A DNA stretch of 64,000 nt from the NCBI GenBank assembly GCA_963971285.1, contig OZ020260.1, positions 5,118,798-5,182,797 of the forward strand. Reading direction: 5' to 3'. A program made the position numbers and the translations under genes. The number at the start of each line of letters is the position of its first letter. The first letter of the stretch is position 1. Below the pieces are notes generated by a model. That model was not told the origin of the DNA and did no database searches. It saw nothing but the letters and a program-made list of their open reading frames with translations. Of the stretch, positions 18,601 through 30,600 are shown in pieces. The DNA comes from Astropecten irregularis (lineage: Eukaryota > Echinodermata > Asteroidea > Paxillosida > Astropectinidae).

Positions 18601-21600
18601 TCTGTGAACATTTCTGTTTGGGTTTGTTACCAATCCTGTACTGTACCTTTAATGTGTGATTGATTTATCGTCATCTGTACTGGCTGCCTGTTTACCAGGT
18701 TTGTAGCCAACTCGTACGGGGACATCCACAGTTGGATTGAGCTGGGCAACAAACAGCGGGCCACAGCTGCGACGGGAATGAACGACAAATCCAGCCGCTC
18801 CCATTCCGTCTTCACCATCGTCATGACCAAGAGAAAGGTGGGTCAGGGGTCGCCGTGGTGGAACTTTTTCATATCACCCTTCCTTCTTGGAGGTTATGGA
18901 GGGCGGGTGCACAGGGCACTTTATAATACCTCTCACCAATGTGGCCCCGGTTCGATCCCGACTTGGGTCATATGTGAAAAGAGTTCTCTCCTGGGTCCAA
19001 ATATCATGTCCCTGCTTAGCACAAAAATTTGCTAACCATGAAATTTCTGTCTAAATAAAACAGGGTTTGATTTCACCAAACTCATTGTAACTTACTCTCA
19101 ATCTTAGGACTTTTGATGCATTGCAGCCCTACGTTGGGTAAGCCCCCTACAACGGGTTATCCTTCGTAATTGGAGTAACGATCAATCGTAGGGCTTCGTG
19201 AAATCGACTCCAGGATTAACAGCCAAATTTCCATGTGATCTTTAAAAGATCAAAAATGTTTTTGGTCATTGGTTTGACTCTTTGCTTGATAACTACAACA
19301 TTTCAGGCAGAAAAACATGAACGATATGTTTCTGCCATCACCATCTTTATGCCCTGTAAGTTACAGGTAAATCTGTGAAGATTTCTGTTTCGGTATGCTA
19401 TCAAAGTATGATAGTACCTTTAATCAAAAGAGGGCGCCACACAAAAACTTGTTCAGATTACTGTATTTCGTACTCGTCTCATTTGTGTCTCTGCAGAGCG
19501 AGCTGATTGAGGGCGACAAACACACGCACAATGTGACCAGTAAGATCAACCTGGTGGACCTGGCCGGCAGTGAGAGGTGTAGCACCGCCCAGACCACAGG
19601 AGACAGACTCAAGGTTTGCGAGACAAACACCTCCATCATTCTATAAACCATGCAGGAACTAATTCCTGGTACCTGCCAAAGGTCATGACCATGCTGTACA
19701 TTCTTGAGACTTTGACCATCGATTCGTAGAATCAAGCAGCATAGGATGCTGTGATGGTGACAGAACTGTACTCGGGGTTCCCACGATCATGAACAAAATT
19801 ATCTGCAAACTGCTCATCAACCAAACATTTATGACCTTATATTCATGAAATGCATGGAGTTCAGAGAGCCTAACGTTTCGATCAAAGCCCATAGGATCCA
19901 GCAGAGATCCTGCTTGGATCCTCCTAAGTAAGGATTCTACTAGGATTTGTCTGGGATCCTCCTAAGGTCCCACTAGGATCCTTCCAAGATCCTGCTAGGA
20001 TCCTCCTAAGATTCTGCTGGGATCCTCCTTTGATCCTGCTAGGATCTTCCTAAGATCGTACTAGGATCCTCCTAAGATTCTGCTAGGATCCTCCTTTGAT
20101 CCTCTGGTAGGATCTTCCTATTAAAGATCCTGCTAGGATCCTCCTAAGATCCTCTTAAGGTCCTTCTAAGGTCCTGCTAGGATCCTGTTAGGGTCTGTCT
20201 GGTATCCTGCTAGGATCTGCCTGGGATCCTCCTAAGGTCCTGCTAGGATCCTCCTAAGATTCTGCAATGATCATCTTAAGATTCTACTGGGATCCTCCTT
20301 TGACCCTGTTAGGATCTTCCTGAGGTCCTGCTAAGATCCTGCTAGGATCCTCCTTTGATCCTGCTAGGATCCTCCTAAGATCCTGCTAAGATCCTCATAG
20401 GATACTGCTACAATTTTCTGATCTACTGATCCTGCTAGGATCAAAATTTCCGACCCTCCTTAGTGTTAGTATTTGAATAAATGAATTAATTCATCGGTCC
20501 ATATTTCTGTGCATCATGTAGGAGGGAGCAAACATCAACAGATCGCTGATGACTCTCAGTAAAGTCATAGCCCAGCTGGCAGAGAATTCTGTGAACCGGA
20601 AGAAGAAGTTCTTCATACCTTACCGAGATAGCGTCCTCACATGGTAAGAAAAAAAAGTAAACAATTCTAGAAAATATGAAAAAAGGTTCGGAGAGCTGCA
20701 AATCACTCTTCTTAAATCAAAAAAAGTTTTGTTAAATAAAAATCAAGTTTGAGCTGCAAATTCAACTCCTTAAATCAACATAGGGCCTACTCATACTAGT
20801 GAATAAAGAGAGCAGTTTGCTCTTGCTAAACCAAGTTTCTGCATGTGTTCGGTGTCGGAAAAAGAGAACATGCAAAATTTTGCTTGTCTTGTAGAAATTT
20901 TTTGGTATTTTCCACAAAGGGTAAATATTGGCTGGAAAAATGTATGTGATGTTTTGAAAAAAGGCAGCTCTCCTTAAATTGTTAAGGAGCTCTTTTTTTC
21001 ACTCTCCTTGGAAAGCATTCAGGAGAGCGAGGGAGAGTGATCATTCTCACTCTCCTTAAAAATCAAGGCCTGGTTCGTTATAGCAGCGTCCGGCTGTAGT
21101 ACAATCTGTTTGTTCACAATTCTTTCTCTCTCCCTCTCTCTCTCTCTCTCTGTCTCTTCCAGGCTTCTGAAGGAGAGTCTTGGAGGTAACTCCAAGACAG
21201 CCATGATTGCCACCGTCAGCCCCTCCAGCCTGCACATCGAGGAGACCCTGAGTACCCTGAGATATGCCAAGCAGGCTCGCTCCATCATCAACTTAGCCAA
21301 GGTCAATGAAGACCCCAAGGCTAGACTCATCAGAGGTGAGTTTTGGAGATTTCGCTCCATGAATGGAAGGGCCACAGCCTCGACTATCCAGACTCAAGAC
21401 ATTTGAAAAAGACATCCTCATTAAACCATCATTGTCCTATTTTGAAATTCTTTACCCTCTTCTTTTTGGCACAGAATTGAGAGCCGAGATTGAGCGCCTC
21501 AGAGACCAGGGATTCACCACGCCGACCCGGGGACCTCACCATCCCGGCGGGCCTGCCCCTCAGGATGCCCCCCAGAAGGATGCAGCCCAGGATGTCCACA

Positions 21601-24600
21601 CACAAGCCATCAAGGAGTCCCTGGCCGAGATCGCCGAGCTGCGGAGGCGGCTTGCCAAGTCGGAGCGGCACGTACAGGAGGTGGAGGGCTCCTGGAAGGA
21701 GAGACTCCAGGAGAGCGAGACCAGAAGGGTCCGGGAAGTCCAAGAGATGGAGGTAGGTGATGGAGCAGCACTGTCCTGGACCCAGTAGGAGACTTTGGAG
21801 CTAGGTCTTCAACTTGATAACAACCCTCACAACAACTCGCACATGCTCACAATTGCGCACGCATGCTCAGAGCTAGCAAAAAAGAGACTTCAGTCTGCTG
21901 CCACCTATGTCTCAAAAGTCTCCCATTGCATAATTCAACTATAAAATATATGCTTGCAAGAACCTTTTTCATGGACTTATATGGAATTTTCAGTCATCCG
22001 CGTGTGTAGATGGCATAACTGTTGATTTCTTGATTACTTGAGTCTAACTTATTTTTATAGAAAACGGTAGGATCTTTTCACTCGCTCTCTTCAATGCCTT
22101 CCCAACAGAAATCTGGGGTGGCCTTCAAGTTTGACAACACCCTTCCCAACCTGGTCAACCTGAACGAGGACCCCCAGCTGTCGGAGGTGCTGCTGTACGT
22201 GCTGAGAGAGGGAGAGACCAGGCTGGGGAAGCCGGACGAACGCTCCGGTCACCAGATCCAGCTGGGAGGGGCACTGGTGGCCGACAACCACTGGTGAGAA
22301 TAAGCTCCTTCTCCAACAGACATCCAGCTTTTGACGTATTGAAAACAAAATTAAGTACCAGTTTCTATCGGTACGGATTTCGTTTCCGAGGAAATCTGCT
22401 TTTTGACATCTATATGCCTTTTGATCATTCTACTTTGGCCAGCCTGTTTTTTGTGTGTTTTTTTTTCCAGTCTAATCAGCAACAGAGAGGGCTCTGTAAC
22501 CGTGAGACCGGTCAGGGACGCCCAGACGTTTGTCAACGGCCACCTCATCTCCAGAACACACTCCCTGAAACATGTAAGTACCAATCCCAAATCTGTGTCC
22601 AGTTATTAAAAGCCTCGGTTCACTTGAAGAAGTGTGATTCTCATAAGAACCTGCATGAGAGTGCATCCCGACGTTTCGGACAGCATATTCTGTTCATCTT
22701 CATGGACAATGAACTTTCTGATGGTCATCAATAATCCGATTGTCACAAATTCGAACAGCACGGATATTACGAATACTGCAGTCAAAATCTAATTTGATAA
22801 AAAATTACTTGAATCCCGTTTGACTCTACCAGGGTGACAGGCTGGTGATTGGCGACCATTACTTCAGGTTCAACCATCCTCGACAGGTCCAGGACCGATC
22901 CAAGATATCAGACAACTCAGTGGGCAGCGTGGACTTTGAATTTGCCAGGAACGAGCTGGTGGCGGCTCAGAGTGCTAGGTATATTATTTGCAAAGAAATT
23001 TCCCTGTTCTCTATTTTGTCTGTTTGTCATTTTGTATCTCAAGGGTGTACCTCTAACTGGAGTTGGTCATCGACTCACCACAAGTTACCACAAGCAATGT
23101 CTTGTTTATAGCCTATGACGAGACTTATGATGACTTGCGATGACTTGCGATGACTTGTGATGACTTGTGATGACTTGTGATGACTTGTGATGACTTGCGA
23201 TGACTTGCGATGACTTGTGATGACTTGCAATGACTTGCAATGACTTGTGATGACTTGCGATGACTTGTGAGATGACTTGTGATGACTTGCGATGGCTTGG
23301 GGTAACTTGTTATGACTTGTGATGACCTGTGAGGTGACTTGTGTTGACTTGCGATGACTTGCGATGACTTGTGGTGACTTGTGATGACTTGCGATGAATT
23401 TGGGATGACTTGTGATGATTTGTGAGGTGACTTGTCTGGCTTGGCATTCTTCAGTTTTCTGAATGGAAGTGGAATTTGACAGGACCCCTAAATGAAATTT
23501 GATCTCTTGTTTTCAGGCTGGAAGCTGAAGTCGAGGAAGAGAGACTCAGAAACCACAGGGAGAAGATCGAAGGAATACAGAGAGCCCAGGTAATTAGGGT
23601 AACCGTAGTACAGAGAGACTGGGTAACAGGGTGATTCAAAGAGCCCGGGGACAAGGTAATACAGATAGCCTAGGTACAGGGTAACAGGGTGATACAAGCT
23701 AACAGTATTTGTGTAATACAAGTAATAAACTGCTGCAAGCTGCTCATCAGCCAAAATGACCTGAAATATATCAAATGCTTAAAGTTAGGAGGGCCTGACG
23801 CGTTTTGATCCTAGCAGGATCTTTCTCAAAGGCTATAATGATGAACTACACGAACATGCAAGTGAAGGAAGCATACATACATGGATCAGAGGATATGGAC
23901 AAAGGGAAGGGGTGGTATGAGAGTCAGGGTGGGTAAGATAGGTCAGACAAAGGGTGGGGATCAGATAGGCAAGATCAAAGGTAATAGACTACAAAAGGGG
24001 TTGGAAAGAGTGGTGCTGGGGTAGGGGATTAACAAAGGAGTATTTGTGTAACCTTGAAATGTTTTCATCATGAGCAAGCTGAATATTTCTCGTACAATTT
24101 TTCAGGAGGCAGCGCAAGAGGAACTGGACAAGCAGAAGAGGAAATACGAATCCCAAATCCAGCAACTCTGCATTCAACTGGTAAGATCCACAACAAGAAT
24201 CATTAGAAGCAAATTTAGCACAAATGTAGCATCCCACTCTAAAAGGACACAGATTTACAGAAGTTAGGGGTAGAAAAAAGTGTCTGGTGCAATAAACAGA
24301 TAATTGTAGTAAATTTTATTATTAAAGTGTACTATGGTGGAACACTGGCATAACAAACACGGCAGGATCAACACCTTGTCCATCATAGCTTGTGTTTGTT
24401 CTAGTGATTTCAAAGGTATCTTCATAGTTCATGGGCAAAAATATCAAGAAAGATAAAGTCAAGAAAGATTTGTAGTCCCATACGGTGCCCACTTTGCCAA
24501 GGATGATGTTCGGTATTAAAGCCAAATGTACAGTATAGCAGTGTTCATTATAGCATTATATTGTTTTCCACTGTATCTCAACAGTTTGATTTGGTTGGGG

Positions 24601-27600
24601 GTGTGGTACATGTATGTCAATACTTGGCTACTTTTCATTTCTTGTTTTCTAGGAGCAACAGATTGAGCAGAAGGAAACTCTGGATCATGAAAGAGAGACC
24701 ACAGAGAAACAGATACTGGATCTCAACATACAAAACAAGGTATATCATATAGCAACTATTACTTCAAGCAAGGGTTGCTGTCCTGGGGCCAATGTCATAG
24801 AACTGCTTAAGCACCAAAATTTGCCTAAGCACCAACAACCCTGGTAAATAAAAATCAGTATGTCAGCCAAAACACCTTGTGAATGTTATGCTCAGCAAAC
24901 AATGGCCGAATACAAGTCAAAATCATTTAACATCACATGAAAATCTGGTTGGTATTAAATATTGTTTAATTAAGAAGACTTTTCATGCTTAAGCAATTTT
25001 TTGTGCTTAAGCAGCTCTGTAAAATTAGCCCCTGTTCTGATCAGAAAACTCAGGTTTTTTATCCGCGAAAGAATCGTGCATCACTTCAATTCAACTATCT
25101 AATTTGTCCTGATGATGCTGCTGTGGATATTTCTGCTTCGGTATGCTACCAAAGTATGATATAAAAAATAACCTTCTTTTTGATGTCCCCTGATGGTTGG
25201 TTTTGGTTTGGTTCATGGCAGGTGTTGGAGGGCCAGGTGTCCTGCACCAGGCGCAGACTGGAGCTAGAGGTGAAGGCGGCCCAGCAGAATCTGGCCGAGA
25301 CTGAGGCCTACCAGTCCCACATCTTCCGGGAGTTGGAGCGGGAGCGGGAGAAAGCCGAGAAGGAGATGGAGAAGATGAGGCTGGCCAGGGAGAGGCGGGA
25401 GAAGGCCAAGAAGGTCGGGGCAGGTGAGCTAGGTAAGTCAGGGTGTTGGGGAGGATCATGGCCACCCATGACAGGCCTTGAATTTGGTTCTGAAAAGGGC
25501 AAGGCCACTTTTCCATTGCAAGGGGCACTTCCATTGGAAAATCATAATGTCTGTGGAAACATTTGAAGGGGGCACCAAGGCCAAGAACCAGGGCAAAGAA
25601 GGCCATGGCCTCTGTGGCCTCCGTGGCCTCCGTTAAATTCAAGGCTTGCCATGAGGTGGGTGGTGGGTACATCTAGGTGTTTCAAGGTGCGTGAATCCTC
25701 CAGTAGTTGGGTTGTGGGTACTTCTGGGTGTTAGGAGGATCATGAATGGGTGCTCAAAGGATCATGAATCCTTGAGGTGAGTTTGGGTACTTGTGGTTGT
25801 ATTAAGGATTATAAATCCTTGAGCTTGGTTGTGGGTACTTCTGGGAGTTTTAAGGATAAGAAATCCTTGAGTTGGGTTGTGGGTATTTCCTGGTGTTCTT
25901 ATGATGTTGACTAGTCAAAACTTTGAGGTGGGAGTCGTGGCTAGGTTTTGATGCTGAGAGAGTCATGTCTATTGGTAGTAGGTAGGTGGTAGTTGTGTGC
26001 GGCTCTGGAATTCAGATAAAGGATTGAATAGCAGTATTAGTGTAGTAGAATTTCAGCAAGACTGACATTTGAGCTTGTGAATCTTAGATTTGCTAGACCT
26101 ACCATCTCAGTGGGAGGTATGATCATACATTATATCTGTCTTCTTGTGTTTGTTGGACCATCAGCCAAGAGCAGGAAGAGTCTGTTGCAGCTGTCCATGT
26201 GGCTTCAAGAGGCCAACAACATCAGCAAGAAACTGGCCAAGCACACCGTAAGTACCTGATACACATAACGGGTTAGACTATCTCACTTTGTTGGTATACA
26301 TTCCGCCTCGAGAGACAATGGCATGCGCTAGTTCACTCAGTCGCATGACAGCTTTCTGGTATGGCTAAACACAGGGATGTAAGAGACCACCTAAAAACTG
26401 AAGGCGTCTGCGCCCCTGCCGTGTGTCTCTCACCTCGGTAGCACAAGCGCTCACTCGCAGTCGCACAATTTGTTGGCTTTCAGAGATTTTCCGGAAATGA
26501 CTTCGTTGGTCACTTACATCCCTATAAACACGCCAATATGAGAGGGACGCTGGTTACCGCATTTACAGCAGGGAAATATAGCTGCAGGTTCAGGATCTGA
26601 TGCTCTTTGCTTTCTACGTGCCCTCCTTTGTTTTGAATTTTCATTCTGGTTTGCTGATTGCTTCTACTGCTCTTCTCCATTTTGCTCCGGTTAGCTGCCA
26701 CTGTTTCCCAGTCTAGTGGATGAATCAAGTTTCCAGCCTTCATGTCCCATTTACAGACATCCTTACATCAGAGGAGAGGTTTATCCGTGGATCTTTTCAC
26801 ACCATGAAAAATCTCCGGGTTGTGTAAGGGTCCAACCAGTGTAAAAGTGACTGACTTCTTGACACTGAGATTTTTAACATGCTGTGGACCTCCAGATTCT
26901 TGATTCTCGTCTTGTCGTTGTTTTTGCAAAGGTGTTCAACCGGCAGGATGTCTCCCCTGGCAGCAGGGGCTCGGCGTCGGACGACCTGCAGTCTACTATC
27001 CAGGTCAGGGTGACCAACGGCCGGCTGGGTATCACGACCCGCTGGTCCCTGACCAAGTTTGAGGATCGACTCATCCAGATGAGAGAGCTGTTTAAGGTGA
27101 GGGGATGCGACACGAGCCAAGACCGAAACGGGCTTCCAGACCTACGGCTAGGTCTATTGTCTTGGTGTCTCCATGTATTTCCTATGTAGCAAAGACCTAG
27201 CTCTAGACAACAGATTCGGATGCAGTCTGAGCTCCGTCATTATGAGCTGAAGATGCTGTCATCATTGACAGTTTAGTACTAGAAGGTCAATCAGGAACCC
27301 CACGTCACCAAGGGGCTTAGATTATTTTGGGATGGGGTATCTATTCCCTCCAGTTTTTGACCTGGGGCCAATTTCATGGCACCGCTTAGCGCAAATTTTT
27401 TTTAAAAGACAGGATTAACAACTAAATGTCCATGTATTGTGTATGACTTGTGGTTGTTCTTTGGCTGTTGTTCCCTACAACCTGAGAAACAGCTACATGG
27501 AGGATCACTCAAAGAAGGTGCAACTTTTTAAGGGAAACTGACTGGATTAATTTATAAGTCATCGAGCAAAGAAATATTGACTTGTTTGAAGGATTCTAGT

Positions 27601-30600
27601 AGTCTTGCAAACCAGTCAACCCATCTACTTTTTCCCAACACCCACCACCGTCGTCTCATTGATTCAGTGCTCTGAAAGGGGAAGGAGCTCTTCCTCGGAC
27701 GATGACGTCTTCTACAATCCCAACGACGACTGGGAGAAAGACTACCAGATTGACTCGCCAAGAGTGACGCCCTTGAAAAGGTCAGTCAGCCAACAGTGCA
27801 AACTTCTCTCACAGTACGCAGTACTTCGGTACTTTTATACCGTACTGGCACCCTTACCAACTGAGCTACCCAGCCATATGTTGGTGGTGTCCCTAATAGT
27901 CAATCATCTGTGTTCGTTTGACAGTTAGAAGCAATAAAACAACGCACATACCGCTATATCCCAAGGATCATTGAAGATACGCGCAGCATTAGCAATGCTG
28001 CAACCTGAGAAACAGTACATGAAACAGTATTAATGAACGATGATAGATATGATATGTAAGAAAGATTTGAGGCTTTGCATGGTGGCAATAGCGCTCCGCA
28101 CTAATGACGTCACAAAATCCCTGGCTGTCAGACAAACATTGTCTCACACGCGTAGTGTACATGGACGCGCACACCCACGCACGTGCATGGTTGCAATGTT
28201 TTTCTGAGATCCGGTGCTATTTTAAACGTAAGTGCGGAGCGCTATTGGTATGTGGATCGGTTTGCGGAAACATCATGTAGGAATCGTTCGAACTTTCGCA
28301 CTTTTATTTCGTTCACACTTCTCGTAAGGTCTCAACGTTTCGACTAGCCTGCTCTAGTCATCATCAGGAGATACATGTGTATTGAATCATATTTGCTTGT
28401 GTGATGATTCGTTTATAGTTTTGATTTTAAAAGAAGCCATTGGAGTAATGTTCATGTTTTGTTAATCTGAAGGTGTTTCAAAGGATCCTGCACCCCTAGT
28501 CGTTTGGCCTCTCTGACCAATAGCAGCAGTGGCAGCCTGTCCAGGCCTGGATCTTCAGCAAGCATTGGTAAGTTTTTAGATTTAAGGCTGTGCATGGCGA
28601 AAGTACATATTGGTTTTTGCAGTAACACCATTGCAGTTGAAACACTAACTGAGTTTGTGATGGAATGGGGTAGGCTGTTCTGTAGACAATGGCTTGCAGT
28701 GGTAAGCTGGGTACTCTTCAACTCTCTGATCTACTCGGTGGTCTATCATTTTTTTTTTTCAGGCAGCGAACAGACTAAGAGATGTTCCTCCGTGACCGGC
28801 AGCAGTGGCCTGCCAGGTCTGTGCCGGACCTTTCTGAAGGCCTCCCGGGCCCGGGCCCACGGCAAGGAGACCATCGCTGACCCACTGATGGAGGCCATGC
28901 AGCGCATCCAGGAGGCATCGGGTGCCATCCAGGAGGTCTACTCTGCGAGGAATGAAGCTTTCGTCGATTCCGGTAAATATTCCCGGTATAGATATAGGTT
29001 GTGGGGTGCTGTGGCCTAGTGGTCTGGCGTGTCGTACTCATGATCTTGTGGTCAATCTACAGATTGTTGGTTTGAGCTGGAGCTGCTGAAGCACCAACAT
29101 TTGCTTAAGCACCAAAAACCTTGGTTAATAAAATCAGTATGCCAACCAAAACTCCTTGTGAATGTTATGCTCAGCAAACAATGGCCGAATACAAGTCAAA
29201 AGCAATAAACAACACATGACAATTTGGTTGGTAATCCTGTTTGATCAAGAAAGACTTTTCATGCTTACGCATATTTCCTCTTCTTCATCTTGTTTCTCCT
29301 TGTTGTAGGGGACCTATCGGGCACCACGAGCATCGACCACATGCTGATGCAAGCCACTAGTTCCATGCACCTCCTGTCCAATCTGATTGCCGTGTGGGAT
29401 TCGAACCAGCCCCAGGCATCCCGGCATTCAGACCTGCCCCCTGATCAGTCACATGCAGAGCTCCTGGAGCAGATGTCGGAGACGTGCCAGAAGACTGCCG
29501 GCCATCTGATGAAACTCTTTCAGGTAGGGGGTTCTATGAGTTCAGGGGTCGATTTCACGAAGACCTACGATCGATCGTAACTCCAGATATGAAGGATAAC
29601 CCATCGTATCTTACATAGGGCTGCAAAGCATCTTAAGTCCTACGATTGATGTTAAGTTACGATGAGTTCGATGAAATCGATCCCTCGTCCAAAAAAAAAG
29701 TATATTTTAAACAACAGTTCACAAAATATTCAAAAGGGGGACAGTGGAACAGCACGATTAAACAACTTCCGCGGATCTTGTTCCGATGTTTAAGAGGAAT
29801 TGTTTCCAACTTTCCATTCCAGGGTTGCGAAGGTGACATAGACGCAATGATAGCCGAAGCCACTACCCAGATCACACAGTGCCTGGTATTCCTAGCTAGG
29901 CTAGTAGGGGAGGCTTCACTGCAGACTGGACTGGATGTCGTCATGTTCAGTGATGGTGGGGATCGGTCGGGGGATGCCACGGTAAAATAGTTTGCCATTT
30001 TTCTACCAACTGCTTTTGTTTGTTATTTTTTTGTTTTGTTTTGATTTTTCTGCACTATTTTTTGGTTTAGATATGTCTGTCACATTTTGGTAATAATCGA
30101 TTTATGCAAATTAGGCTTGCCCTTCACTGGCATACATCAGAACTTCATGCTCAGGAGGTCGTGGGTTCGAATCCCACCTGAGCTAGCACTTGATCTTTTC
30201 ATGTGCAATAAAAAACCACTGGGTATGCAGTGCTGTTATACAAATGTACGTCGGTGAAGGGCTAGCTTGATTTGCAAATTCTATCACCCCCCAAAAAAAA
30301 TGTAATTTCTATTTTATAGTTTTTTATGTTTTAGATTATAAATTCTACTTTGCATATCAACAATTTTGCAGTTTTCAATTCCTAATTTTTTCCCATTTTT
30401 CATTATCTTAAATGGTAATTTCCTTCATTTTATTAATTTTTTTCTTTCAAATAAAATTCTCCTTTCAATGTTTTCATAGCAAAATTTTTAAAAATCAACT
30501 TGATTTTGTTTTCATATATTTGTCATTTTTAACTTTGATACCTTATTTTATACAAATGTTGTTGTTTATATAAATTGTTCAGGTGGATCCTGAGCTGAAG

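Noticed and set aside
23112-23445. CRISPR-like direct repeats
   Set aside because: Units are 10 bp, contiguous and without spacers, inside an intron of an animal gene.
25091-25672. 193-aa minus-strand ORF
   Set aside because: Antisense of KIF14 exon 17 and a palindromic repeat.
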